The translations under genes and the position numbers were made by a program. Shown piece by piece: positions 1-9,760 of a stretch of DNA of 41,359 bases (within the stretch, counting starts at the first letter, position 1; each line of letters begins with the position of its first letter). The notes under the pieces were generated by a model. The model worked only from the letters and a program-made list of their open reading frames with translations, was not told the origin of the DNA and did no database searches. Origin of the DNA: an uncultured Porphyromonadaceae bacterium (GTDB lineage: Bacteria > Bacteroidota > Bacteroidia > Bacteroidales > Muribaculaceae); the NCBI GenBank assembly GCA_947176755.1, contig CAMWRW010000011.1, positions 1 to 41,359 on the forward strand. Direction: 5' to 3'.

Positions 1-1056
1 GAAGGATTCAATAACTGGCTGCTCGGCATCGGCACTCCCGAATGGCTGACAGTCCTTATTGAATGTGTGCTCATCGGTGTGGCAATTCTTCTTGTTTATA
101 CCGTGCTCGCACTTTTCTATATCTTGTATGAACGTAAGCTCTGCGCCTGGTTCCAGTGTCGACTTGGCCCGATGCGAGTCGGTAAATGGGGTATTCTCCA
201 GGTGTTCGCCGATATGTTCAAGATCCTGGTCAAGGAGCTAATTTCCCTGAAAGGCACCGACCGTTTTCTCTTCCAACTCGCTCCTTACCTCGTGATTGCT
301 TCTTCTGTCACGATGCTGGCTTGTCTCCCTTGGGGCAACGGATTGCAGATTATAAACTGGAACATCGGTATCTTCTTCATACTTGCGGTTTCATCCGTCG
401 GAGTACTCGGTATCTTGCTTGCCGGTTGGGCTTCGAATAACAAGTACACCCTTATCGGCGCGATGCGAAGCGGTGCGCAGATGGTCAGCTACGAGATTTC
501 TCTCGGTCTTGCAATTATCACTATCTGTGTGCTTGCCGGCACGATGGATGTAAGCCAACTTGTATGGGAACAGGAATCCGGATGGTTCCTTTTCAAAGGG
601 CATATCCCGGCGCTTATCGCCTTTGTTATCTATCTTATCGCCGCAACGGCGGAAACAAACCGTGGCCCATTCGACCTTCCCGAGGCTGAACACGAGCTTA
701 CAGCCGGTTACCACACTGAATACTCCGGTATTCATTTCGGATTCTTCTATCTTGCTGAGTACCTCAACCTTTTTATCGTCTCCGGCATCGCTTCCTTGAT
801 GTTCCTCGGAGGTTGGATGCCTCTTCACGTGGCTGGTTGGGATGGCTTCAATATGGTGATGAACTGGATTCCCTCTCCCGTATGGTTCCTCCTCAAAGCC
901 TTCTTTATCTCGTTCGTGATCATTTGGTTCAAATGGACGTTCCCTCGTGTTCGTATCGACCAGATGCTCGCATTCGAATGGAAATATCTTATGCCCTTCT
1001 CGCTCGCTAACCTCATTCTGATGGCGGTTTGCGTGGCGCTCGGTTGGCATTTCTGA
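1..1056 (+). CDS. nuoH: NADH-quinone oxidoreductase subunit H, 5'-truncated by the window
   Basis: Membrane subunit of respiratory complex I that lies at the junction with the peripheral arm and forms part of the quinone chamber. The frame is open from base 1, so the true start lies upstream; 351 residues are visible, and an internal GTG at 67 is not the start. Hallmarks are the conserved loop reading [11 protein letters not shown] followed by AGYHTEYSG, the ERK/LGP motifs near the visible N-terminus, and about eight hydrophobic segments. It ends at a TGA 45 bases before atpD on the same strand. This is odd, because nuoH is normally followed directly by nuoI, which here appears only at 8220. 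Family assignment is certain; the start is unknown. Confidence 0.97.
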   Translation, partial: EGFNNWLLGIGTPEWLTVLIECVLIGVAILLVYTVLALFYILYERKLCAWFQCRLGPMRVGKWGILQVFADMFKILVKELISLKGTDRFLFQLAPYLVIASSVTMLACLPWGNGLQIINWNIGIFFILAVSSVGVLGILLAGWASNNKYTLIGAMRSGAQMVSYEISLGLAIITICVLAGTMDVSQLVWEQESGWFLFKGHIPALIAFVIYLIAATAETNRGPFDLPEAEHELTAGYHTEYSGIHFGFFYLAEYLNLFIVSGIASLMFLGGWMPLHVAGWDGFNMVMNWIPSPVWFLLKAFFISFVIIWFKWTFPRVRIDQMLAFEWKYLMPFSLANLILMAVCVALGWHF

Positions 1057-1098
1057 TTCTCGAATTCTTTCTTCAGCTAACTATTAAATCTAATATAA

Positions 1099-2604
<1,506 letters not shown>

Positions 2605-2619
2605 TAATCCCTTCGTGTC

Positions 2620-2856
2620 ATGACTCTGGAAATTATTTCTGCACATGAAGTGTCGTTCAGCGGAGAGGTCTCTTCCGTGACACTTCCCGGAAAATTGGGG
2701 CAGTTTACGGTCCTCAAAGACCATGCTCCGATTATTTCGGTGCTGGTGAAAGGAGAGGTCAAATACACGGATATGGATGGCACCCGTCATGAGGTTCCGG
2801 TCTCCGGCGGTCTGGCTGACGTCAACCACAATCGAATCTCCGTCTGCATCTACTGA
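2620..2856 (+). CDS. atpC: F1Fo ATP synthase subunit epsilon, short form without C-terminal domain
   Basis: Central-stalk epsilon subunit joining gamma to the c ring. At 78 residues it covers only the N-terminal beta-sandwich domain, with the typical ISAHEVSFSGEV opening and the PGKLGQFTVLKDHAP segment. The helical C-terminal domain that inhibits ATP hydrolysis in many bacteria (family length about 130-140) is missing. The stop codon is clean and the next gene starts 28 bases later, so the short form does not look like a frameshift; similar short forms are usual in Bacteroidota. It lies between atpD and atpB in the operon. Confidence 0.93.
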   Translation: MTLEIISAHEVSFSGEVSSVTLPGKLGQFTVLKDHAPIISVLVKGEVKYTDMDGTRHEVPVSGGLADVNHNRISVCIY

Positions 2857-2884
2857 TGTGACGATTAATTAGAACTTTTTCAAG

Positions 2885-4237
2885 ATGATATTGAAAAGAA
2901 TATCTTTCTTCGCGTTTCTTCTCGCGTTTCTGTTCTGTTTTCCCTTCAGGGTTCTCGGAGCTGAAAATCATGAGGAGGCTGAAAAGGGTCTCGACGTGAA
3001 GGAAATCATCTTCGAGCACCTCGGGGATGGCTATGGCTGGGAAGTCCCTTTCAACCATAACGCGCGTTTTCCCCTGCCTGTTATCCTCCGGGCGAAAGAT
3101 CACAAATGGTTCTGTTTCTCCTCTTCAGAGCTGACGGAACTGGAGGAGCATACCGGTGCCGACGGAAAGGTTGAACGCCACCTCGTGCCGGTTGTCAAGA
3201 CAATCAAACGCGACGGCAAGGAATATAATTTTGTCATCGCTAAGATAAGCAGCCATAAAGATAAGATTGTTGAAATCTTCCCACTTTCGGCTGAGCAGCA
3301 GGCATACCTTGACAAGAAACTCGCCGATGCACGTTCGGCAAGCGATGCCGACGGGTTCCCCGTGATTGACGGATATGTTTGTGTTGCCGGGAAATATTAT
3401 TCAGAGTATCGTCCTTTAGATATCTCCATAACAAAGAATGTGGCCGCTCTCTTCATAGTTGTCCTTCTTGTGATATGGATGGTTCTCGGCCTCGCGAACT
3501 ATTATAAGAAGCGCGATCTGCGGGCCCCCCGCAAAGGAATGGGTTTCTTCGAACTCCTCGTGTCGTTCATCTATTACGACAACATCAAGCCGACTCTTGG
3601 CGACAAGGCTGCGAAGTTTGCTCCCTATCTGCTCACGTGCTTCTTCTTCATCCTGACGATGAACCTCGTTGGTCTTATCGTGATTTTCCCCGGTGGTGCC
3701 AACTTGACAGGTAATATCGCTATAACTCTCGTGCTTGCGCTCTGCACTTTCATCGTGACTAACGTCCTTGGCACAAAACACTACTGGAAGGAAATCTTCT
3801 GGCCCGATGTGCCTATCTGGCTTAAGTGTCCGCTTCCGATCATGCAGCTGATCGAAGTGTTTGGAATCTTCACTAAACCGGCCGCTCTTTGCGTCCGTCT
3901 GTTTGCCAACATGATGGGTGGTCACATGATTGTAATCACACTGACACTTCTGATTTTCATCCTCGCTGCGTTCGGCCCTGCCGTAATGGGTGGCGCAACG
4001 GTCGTGTCTGTCCTCTTCTCGATATTCATGCTTCTGCTTGATGTCCTGGTAAGTTTTATTCAGGCATACGTGTTCACTCTCCTGTCGACACTGTTTATAG
4101 CTTCGGCTCAGGAGAGTCATGACGAACATGAAGCTCACGTCCATGCCGACGGTGAATCTCATGCTGAGGCAGAATCGGAATTAAACAAAGAGAAAGTGCT
4201 CCTCTCAAAAGAGGCAGCCGCAGTCGATTTTAAGTAA
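2885..4237 (+). CDS. atpB: F1Fo ATP synthase subunit a with long N-terminal and charged C-terminal extensions
   Basis: Stator channel subunit of Fo that passes protons to the c ring. At 450 residues it is far longer than the usual roughly 270. It has a signal-peptide-like segment (residues about 5-25), an extracytoplasmic region to about 183, then the conserved membrane core. The essential arginine is R338 in KPAALCVRLFANM (E. coli R210). After the last helix a 43-residue tail (408-450) is rich in His, Glu and Asp. The N-terminal extension is known in Bacteroidota; the tail looks less usual. The gene begins 28 bases after atpC, so there is no room for the small membrane assembly gene (atpI type) often found at this point. 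Confidence 0.95.
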   Translation: MILKRISFFAFLLAFLFCFPFRVLGAENHEEAEKGLDVKEIIFEHLGDGYGWEVPFNHNARFPLPVILRAKDHKWFCFSSSELTELEEHTGADGKVERHLVPVVKTIKRDGKEYNFVIAKISSHKDKIVEIFPLSAEQQAYLDKKLADARSASDADGFPVIDGYVCVAGKYYSEYRPLDISITKNVAALFIVVLLVIWMVLGLANYYKKRDLRAPRKGMGFFELLVSFIYYDNIKPTLGDKAAKFAPYLLTCFFFILTMNLVGLIVIFPGGANLTGNIAITLVLALCTFIVTNVLGTKHYWKEIFWPDVPIWLKCPLPIMQLIEVFGIFTKPAALCVRLFANMMGGHMIVITLTLLIFILAAFGPAVMGGATVVSVLFSIFMLLLDVLVSFIQAYVFTLLSTLFIASAQESHDEHEAHVHADGESHAEAESELNKEKVLLSKEAAAVDFK

Positions 4238-4280
4238 AAAGAAACAATAACAAACTATAACACCTTAAACGAACATTACT

Positions 4281-4538
4281 ATGTTATCAACTATTTTGGC
4301 TGAGGCAGTTAATCTGCAGCCCCTCGCAGCATTTGGCGCCGCTCTCGGTGCAAGTCTCGCAGCAATCGGTGCCGGTTTCGGTATCGGCAAGATTGGTTCT
4401 TCCGCCATGGAGGCAATCGCACGTCAGCCGGAAGCAGCCGGTGACATCCGAAGCAACATGATTGTGATCGCCGCTCTTATCGAGGGTGTTGCGCTCTTCG
4501 CAGTGATCGTGTCCGCACTCGCGATCTTCATCAAGTAA
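4281..4538 (+). CDS. atpE: F1Fo ATP synthase subunit c
   Basis: Subunit of the membrane rotor ring, 85 residues in two transmembrane helices joined by the polar loop ARQPEA. The ion-binding carboxylate is E68 in the second helix. Aligned by hand on the ARQPEA loop to the sodium-type c subunit of Ilyobacter, the sodium ligands are absent: the helix-1 glutamine is I35 and the serine after the glutamate is G69. This favours proton coupling (inference). A strong palindromic hairpin lies 31 bases after the stop, consistent with extra expression of this multi-copy subunit. Confidence 0.97.
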   Translation: MLSTILAEAVNLQPLAAFGAALGASLAAIGAGFGIGKIGSSAMEAIARQPEAAGDIRSNMIVIAALIEGVALFAVIVSALAIFIK

Positions 4539-4569
4539 GGCTGCCGCCTCTTTAGTCATCAAGCCGTCT

Positions 4570-4587
4570 CCTCTCCCGCGGGAGAGG
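4570..4587. promoter_or_regulatory. Palindromic hairpin between atpE and atpF
   Basis: A perfect 18-base palindrome with arms CCTCTCCC and GGGAGAGG around a GC centre, lying in the 86-base gap after atpE, the largest gap in the operon. No T-run follows, so it is not a standard terminator. By position it could protect the 3' end of an atpE message or mark a processing site, as proposed for differential atp operon expression elsewhere. Confidence 0.6.
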
Positions 4588-4624
4588 GGGCCGCTTTCAA
4601 CAATCACCTCAAAGAAAAAGACAG

Positions 4625-5119
4625 ATGGAATTATTCACTCCCGATTTCGGGTTGGTGTTCTGGATGTTCATAGCCTTTCTGCTATTGTTCCTGGTTCTTG
4701 CGAAATGGGGTTGGCCCGTAATCATCAAGATGATGGACAAGCGGGCAGCCACCATCGACAGGGGTGTGGAGGAAGCACGCCAGGCACACGAGCAGTTGGA
4801 AAACGCTCGCGCCGAAGCTGAGAAATATGTTCAGGAGGCCCGCTCGCGTCAGGCTGAAATGCTCCGCGAGACAGCCCGTATGAAATCTGAAATAATCGAG
4901 CAGGCTCGCGCCGAAGCTCAGGAAGCCGCCAAAAAGGAAATGGATGCCGCCAAGATTGCCATTGAGCAAGCTCGTAAGGAGGCTGAACTTCAGTTCCGTA
5001 CCGAGGTTGGTCGTTTCTCAATCGATATCGCTGAGAAGATGGTGCGCTCCCGCATGCAGGATGATAAGGCTCAGACTGAACTTGTCAACAAACTTTTGGA
5101 CGAAATAGAGAAAAATTAA
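4625..5119 (+). CDS. atpF: F1Fo ATP synthase subunit b
   Basis: Peripheral-stalk subunit (164 residues) that holds F1 still against rotor torque. It has one N-terminal transmembrane helix (about residues 8-28) followed by a long, highly charged helix rich in Ala, Glu, Gln and Arg from about 35 to 125, the expected dimeric coiled coil, ending in a short delta-binding region. It starts 86 bases after atpE, beyond the hairpin, and ends six bases before atpH. Length and layout are normal for the family. Confidence 0.95.
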   Translation: MELFTPDFGLVFWMFIAFLLLFLVLAKWGWPVIIKMMDKRAATIDRGVEEARQAHEQLENARAEAEKYVQEARSRQAEMLRETARMKSEIIEQARAEAQEAAKKEMDAAKIAIEQARKEAELQFRTEVGRFSIDIAEKMVRSRMQDDKAQTELVNKLLDEIEKN

Positions 5120-5125
5120 CAGGCG

Positions 5126-5671
5126 ATGATTGCCGGACTTATTCCCATGCGCTATGCTCGCGCATTGTATAAATACGCAGCGGAGACCGACTCCAATTCG
5201 GATGTCTACAAGGAGATTAAGAATGTAGTCGGCGCCTTCGAGGCGAATCCCGGACTGGAGAAAGTTCTCTCCAATCCTTTTGTCTCTGCTGAAGACAAGA
5301 GCAAGCTCCTGCTGGCTGCGGCCGGAAATAAACCCGGCGATGCCTATAAACGCTTCGTTAAGCTGATTCTCGACCATAAACGTGAGAATTTCGCTTACCT
5401 CATCGCTCTTGCTTACAGGGATTATTACCGTAAGGAAAATAAGATTTCCCAAGTAAAAATTTCCACGGCTGCCAAACTCCCTGATGCGGAAATGCAGAAG
5501 CTCTGGGGAGTGGTGGAAAGGGCTTTTCCCGGCACCACATTCGAGTATGAAACCTCGGTCGATCCTGACCTTATTGGCGGTTTCATCATTGATGTCGACT
5601 CAGTTAGAATGGATGCCTCCGTCAGCGGTGAACTCGAACAATTACGTCAAAACCTCTTAAGAAGCAATTGA
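5126..5671 (+). CDS. atpH: F1Fo ATP synthase subunit delta
   Basis: Delta subunit (181 residues; OSCP homologue) that joins the top of the alpha/beta hexamer to the b-subunit stalk. It has the family opening with an [10 protein letters not shown] motif, a helical N-terminal domain, and the C-terminal [14 protein letters not shown] segment. The start at 5126 is six bases after atpF, and the stop is one base before the atpA start codon, so translational coupling is likely. A start at the second Met (residue 8) is possible but would trim the first helix. Confidence 0.93.
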   Translation: MIAGLIPMRYARALYKYAAETDSNSDVYKEIKNVVGAFEANPGLEKVLSNPFVSAEDKSKLLLAAAGNKPGDAYKRFVKLILDHKRENFAYLIALAYRDYYRKENKISQVKISTAAKLPDAEMQKLWGVVERAFPGTTFEYETSVDPDLIGGFIIDVDSVRMDASVSGELEQLRQNLLRSN

Positions 5672-5672
5672 A

Positions 5673-7259
5673 ATGCTCAATCCCAGTGAAATATCTGATG
5701 TTTTAAAACAAGAACTCGAAAACATCAATTCCAAAGTTAAGTTCGAAGAAGTGGGCACGGTGCTTTCCGTCGGTGACGGCGTGGCTCACGTCTACGGACT
5801 TGAGAATGTGCGAAGCAACGAGCTCGTTGAGTTTGAGAATGGCGCTAAGGGTGTCGCTCTCAACCTTGAAGAAAGCAATGTCGGCGTCGTCCTTCTCGAT
5901 AAGGTTAACTCCATCACGGAGAATATGTCTGTCCGTCGCACGGGAGAGGTTGCTTCTATTCCTGTCGGCGAAGGCATGCTCGGTCGTGTTATCAATATGC
6001 TCGGAGAACCAATCGACGGTCTTGGCCCAATCGAAGGAAACCGTATCAATCTTCCTCTCGAACGCAAGGCCCCCGGTGTTATCTTCCGCCAACCTGTGAC
6101 CCAGCCGCTTCAAACCGGTATTAAGGCTGTCGATGCCATGATTCCTATCGGTCGTGGCCAGCGTGAGCTTATCATCGGCGACCGTCAGGTCGGTAAAACG
6201 GCGATTGCTATCGACACGATCATCAATCAAAAAGAAAACTACGATAATGGCAAGCCGGTTTATTGTATTTATGTTGCCATCGGACAGAAAGCCTCTTCTG
6301 TTGCAGCCATTGTAAATACGCTTAAGAAATTTGGCGCTATGGATTATACTGTGGTCGTTGCGGCTAACGCCTCCGACTCTGCATCCATGCGTTATTGGGC
6401 TCCTTTCGCTGGAGTTGCAATCGGCGAATACTTCCGCGATTCAGGTCGCGATGCCCTTATCATTTATGATGACCTTTCCAAGCAGGCTGTCGCTTATCGT
6501 GAGATCTCTCTTATCCTCAAGCGTCCCTCCGGACGTGAGGCTTATCCGGGTGATATCTTCTATCTGCATTCGCGTCTTCTTGAGCGTGCCGCAAAGATTA
6601 TCGACGACCAGAAGGTGGCTGAAAAGATGAACGACCTCCCGGAAGTGATGAAGCCTCTCGTGAAAGGTGGCGGTTCGCTTACGGCCCTTCCTATCATCGA
6701 AACGCAGGCCGGCGACGTCTCTGCTTATATTCCGACCAATGTGATTTCTATCACCGACGGTCAGATCTTCCTTGAAACCGCGCTCTTCAACCAGGGTATT
6801 CGCCCGGCAATCAACGTTGGTATCTCCGTATCGCGTGTCGGCGGTAATGCTCAGATTAAGTGTATGAAGAAAGTGGCCGGTACGTTGAAAATCGCGCAGG
6901 CTCAGTTCCGCGAGCTTGAGTCGTTTACGAAATTCGGCGGGGATATTGACCCCGTTACCGCAGCCACGATCGACCGTGGTCGCAAGAATCAGCAGATTCT
7001 CGTTCAGCCTCAATATCATCCCTGGCCTGTTGAAAATGAGGTTGCAGTGATTTATTGCGGTGTAAACGGCCTTCTTGAGAATGTGCCTCTCGACAAGGTG
7101 AAGGAATTTGAAACTCAGCTTATCCAGCAGCTGACCCTGAGCCACAAGGATGACGTTCTCGCCGTGTTACGCGAAGGGAAGCTCACGCCTGAAGTTGAGG
7201 AGAAGTTGACGGCGGTGGCTCGTGAAGTTGCCGACGGAATCGCCCGCAACGATAAATAA
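5673..7259 (+). CDS. atpA: F1Fo ATP synthase subunit alpha
   Basis: Non-catalytic alpha subunit of F1 (528 residues), which alternates with beta and supplies the arginine finger. The P-loop is GDRQVGKT at about 169-176 and the arginine finger is R388 in ISVSRVGG. The N-terminal beta-barrel and C-terminal helical domain are complete. It begins one base after the atpH stop codon and is followed 31 bases later by atpG. Length is normal for Bacteroidota. Confidence 0.98.
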   Translation: MLNPSEISDVLKQELENINSKVKFEEVGTVLSVGDGVAHVYGLENVRSNELVEFENGAKGVALNLEESNVGVVLLDKVNSITENMSVRRTGEVASIPVGEGMLGRVINMLGEPIDGLGPIEGNRINLPLERKAPGVIFRQPVTQPLQTGIKAVDAMIPIGRGQRELIIGDRQVGKTAIAIDTIINQKENYDNGKPVYCIYVAIGQKASSVAAIVNTLKKFGAMDYTVVVAANASDSASMRYWAPFAGVAIGEYFRDSGRDALIIYDDLSKQAVAYREISLILKRPSGREAYPGDIFYLHSRLLERAAKIIDDQKVAEKMNDLPEVMKPLVKGGGSLTALPIIETQAGDVSAYIPTNVISITDGQIFLETALFNQGIRPAINVGISVSRVGGNAQIKCMKKVAGTLKIAQAQFRELESFTKFGGDIDPVTAATIDRGRKNQQILVQPQYHPWPVENEVAVIYCGVNGLLENVPLDKVKEFETQLIQQLTLSHKDDVLAVLREGKLTPEVEEKLTAVAREVADGIARNDK

Positions 7260-7290
7260 TTAGTAGGGATATCTATCAACGAATGCGCTA

Positions 7291-8181
7291 ATGGCAACTT
7301 TAAGAGAATTAAAGACAAGAATCGGGTCGGTGGCGTCGACCGAGAAGATCACCGGCGCGATGAAGATGATTTCTTCAGCCAAGGTGCATCAGAACGAGGC
7401 CTCCTTGCGCCGGCTCCAGCCATTCAAGGACCAGATAAAGCAAATCATGGGCCATATTCTGGCCACGGACGTACACTTCGCGTCTCCTCTAATTGAGGAG
7501 CGCGAAGTGAAACGTGCGGCTTTGGTCGTTTTTGGTTCAGACGATGGTCTTTGTGGAGCATATAATATAAATATCCTGAAAGGATTCCTTATCCGTCTCG
7601 ATCATCTTCGCCAAAAATGGGGCGAGGATATCGCTGTAGATGTATATCCTGTCGGACAAAAGATGGCTAAGGCTATCTTGAGGCTTGGTGACAAGCGGCT
7701 GAATGTCGTAAGAATTGACGGAGTTGATTCTAAAATGCCCGGGGAGAAAGTGAACGAATTCACCGGAATGCTCCGCGACCGGTTCATTTCCCGCGAGCTC
7801 GACCTGGTAGATGTGGTCTATATGAAATTTTATTCCATGTCGCGCCAGAAACTGGAGGATGAACAGCTTTTCCCCGTAAGCGAGCAGGCCATAGCCGCCG
7901 AGGCCGGCGATGCTGTCTCCGACAATCAGCTTTACATCTTCGAACCTGATCCAAACAGCATCTTCAACGAGGTCCTTCCGATGTTTGTCCTTTCGTCGAT
8001 GCAGGAAATCACGATTGAGAACCGCGCCTCGGAACAGGCTGCGCGCGTGATGGCAATGCAGAGCGCTAACGATAATGCCAAGAAGCTCCTCGAAGAACTT
8101 CAGCTTGAATATAACAAGCTCCGTCAGCAAAGCATCACGACTGAGCTTCTCGATATTCTCGGAGGTCAGACTGAAAGGTAA
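7291..8181 (+). CDS. atpG: F1Fo ATP synthase subunit gamma
   Basis: Central shaft subunit (296 residues) that turns inside the alpha/beta hexamer. The N-terminal helix with RELKTRIGSV and TEKITGAMKMISSAK motifs and the C-terminal helix ending near TTELLDILGG are both present; these pair as the shaft coiled coil. The middle is the Rossmann-like domain with GSDDGLCGAYN. It closes the atp block: nuoI starts 38 bases after its stop, with neither a terminator nor a promoter consensus in the gap. Confidence 0.97.
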   Translation: MATLRELKTRIGSVASTEKITGAMKMISSAKVHQNEASLRRLQPFKDQIKQIMGHILATDVHFASPLIEEREVKRAALVVFGSDDGLCGAYNINILKGFLIRLDHLRQKWGEDIAVDVYPVGQKMAKAILRLGDKRLNVVRIDGVDSKMPGEKVNEFTGMLRDRFISRELDLVDVVYMKFYSMSRQKLEDEQLFPVSEQAIAAEAGDAVSDNQLYIFEPDPNSIFNEVLPMFVLSSMQEITIENRASEQAARVMAMQSANDNAKKLLEELQLEYNKLRQQSITTELLDILGGQTER

Positions 8182-8219
8182 GATGCGACTAACCTTTACA
8201 TGAAACCAATTCTATACTG

Positions 8220-8879
8220 ATGGCTAACATATCAGAATATTTCAAATCCGTAGGGCAGGGTGTAAAAAGCCTCCTGACCGGAATGGGTGTAACCGGAAAG
8301 GAACTCGTGACTCCCAAGATTACAGAGCAGTATCCCGAAAACCGAAAAACAACCCTCCAGATCGCCGACCGATTCAGAGCCGAGCTTACCCTGAAATATG
8401 ATGCCGAAGGTCACCACAAATGTATCGCCTGCGGTATCTGCCAGATGAATTGCCCGAATGGAACTATTAAGATCGACACCAAGATGGTGGAGCTCCCTGA
8501 CGGCAAGAAGAAACGCAAACTCGACAAGTATATGTACGACCTTGGCAGCTGCACGTTCTGCATGCTTTGTGTCACGACTTGTCCGCAGGATGCGCTTGAG
8601 TTCTCCAACGATTTCGAGCAGGCTGTCTTCACACGTGGCAAGCTCGTAAAACAGCTCAATTATCGCCCCGAACCTGCCGATGCTCCTGCTCCGGCTCCCA
8701 AGCCGGCGATGAGCCCCGAGGAACTTGCCAAAATCAAGGCCGAGGCTCTCAAAAAAGCAGAGGCAATTAAGGCTGCTAAAGCTGCGGCGGCTGCCAAGGC
8801 GGCCGGTGAAACTCCGGCAGAAGCCCCGAAGGCCGATAAACCTGCCGGCGATCAACCCAAGAATGACGCGCAGTCTTAA
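8220..8879 (+). CDS. nuoI: NADH-quinone oxidoreductase subunit I with Ala/Pro/Lys-rich tail
   Basis: Peripheral-arm ferredoxin-like subunit of complex I that passes electrons through two [4Fe-4S] clusters (N6a and N6b). Two CxxCxxCxxxC(P) motifs are present: C68/C71/C74/C78 and C111/C114/C117/C121. The conserved part ends near residue 150. After it comes a low-complexity tail of about 68 residues built from Ala, Pro, Lys and Glu, giving 219 residues instead of the usual 150-180. It restarts the nuo series after the inserted atp genes. The tail stays in frame and ends at a normal stop 33 bases before nuoJ. Confidence 0.95.
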   Translation: MANISEYFKSVGQGVKSLLTGMGVTGKELVTPKITEQYPENRKTTLQIADRFRAELTLKYDAEGHHKCIACGICQMNCPNGTIKIDTKMVELPDGKKKRKLDKYMYDLGSCTFCMLCVTTCPQDALEFSNDFEQAVFTRGKLVKQLNYRPEPADAPAPAPKPAMSPEELAKIKAEALKKAEAIKAAKAAAAAKAAGETPAEAPKADKPAGDQPKNDAQS

Positions 8880-8912
8880 CTTCTTTCGACAATCTAACAA
8901 CAACAATTTATA

Positions 8913-9440
8913 ATGGATTCAGTTGCGAACATAATTTTGTACTTCGTTGTGGCGTTGTGCATCGTGATTTTCTCGGTGCTCACCGTTACATCCCGCAGGA
9001 TTCTTCGTGCCGCAACCTATCTGCTCTTCGTGCTCATTGGAGTGTCCGTGTTCTATTTCCAGCTCGGATATCAATTCCTTGGCGCCGTGCAGATAGCGGT
9101 TTACGCGGGCGGCATCATGGTGCTGTTCGTTTTCGCAATTCTGCTTACGCATCGCCCTGATCAAAAGACGGGATTGCTCGAGCAACACAGACGAACTGTC
9201 GGGATCTCCCTTTCTGTTCTCTCATGTGTGCTCCTCCTGCTCGCTCTCTTCTTTATGCCCCTGATCGGAGGCGAAAGCCTTTCGGCTTCTATTGCAGCCG
9301 GAAACGATATTACGATGCATGATATCGGTAAAGCCTTCACCGGGACTGACCGATTCCAGTACCTCCTTCCCTTCGAGGCTGTCAGCATCCTGCTTCTCTC
9401 ATGTATAATCGGCGGCGTGGTCGTGGCCCGTAAAAGATAA
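8913..9440 (+). CDS. nuoJ: NADH-quinone oxidoreductase subunit J
   Basis: Small membrane subunit of complex I (175 residues) between the NuoH/NuoA region and the antiporter-like subunits. It has five predicted hydrophobic segments and the conserved third-helix stretch QIAVYAGGIMVLFVFAI, which carries the pi-bulge region of the family. It ends with a short basic C-terminus (ARKR). The nuoK start codon follows five bases after its stop. Confidence 0.95.
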   Translation: MDSVANIILYFVVALCIVIFSVLTVTSRRILRAATYLLFVLIGVSVFYFQLGYQFLGAVQIAVYAGGIMVLFVFAILLTHRPDQKTGLLEQHRRTVGISLSVLSCVLLLLALFFMPLIGGESLSASIAAGNDITMHDIGKAFTGTDRFQYLLPFEAVSILLLSCIIGGVVVARKR

Positions 9441-9445
9441 GAGTT

Positions 9446-9757
9446 ATGGATCTTGAAATGTTATGGTATCTCGTGCCGAGCGTAATTATGTTTTGCGCCG
9501 GCGTCTTCGGGTTTATCACCCGCAAGAACACGATCGCCCTTCTGCTTTCCCTTGAGCTTATGCTGAATGCGGCCGACCTCAATTTTGTGGTCTTTAACCG
9601 CTATCTTTTCCCCGGCTCGATGGAGGGAATGGTGTTCACTCTTTTCGCTATCGCTATCGCTGCCGCTGAGACGGCTATCGCTATCGCGATAATCATCAAC
9701 ATTTATCGTGCGGTCGGAAATTCCGATATCACCTCCGCTCAAAAAATGAAATTCTAA
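9446..9757 (+). CDS. nuoK: NADH-quinone oxidoreductase subunit K
   Basis: MrpC-like membrane subunit of complex I, 103 residues with three transmembrane helices. The two membrane glutamates used in proton transfer are visible, in LLSLELMLNA and in AAAETAIAIAI. Length and helices match the family exactly. It lies five bases after nuoJ and three before nuoL. Confidence 0.96.
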   Translation: MDLEMLWYLVPSVIMFCAGVFGFITRKNTIALLLSLELMLNAADLNFVVFNRYLFPGSMEGMVFTLFAIAIAAAETAIAIAIIINIYRAVGNSDITSAQKMKF

Positions 9758-9760
9758 GAT

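Noticed and set aside
391-1050. Long open frame on the minus strand inside nuoH
   Set aside because: It lies fully opposite a certain nuoH gene, is highly charged without family similarity, and reflects codon bias of the true gene. The same holds for the long antisense frames in atpD, atpB, nuoK-nuoL and cydB.
2620-2856. Short epsilon subunit as a broken gene
   Set aside because: The stop is clean, no remnant of the helical domain follows in another frame, and short epsilon subunits are usual in Bacteroidota.
8670-8879. NuoI tail as a frameshift artefact
   Set aside because: The frame stays open and the composition is an even Ala/Pro/Lys/Glu pattern with a normal stop; other frames show nothing recognisable.
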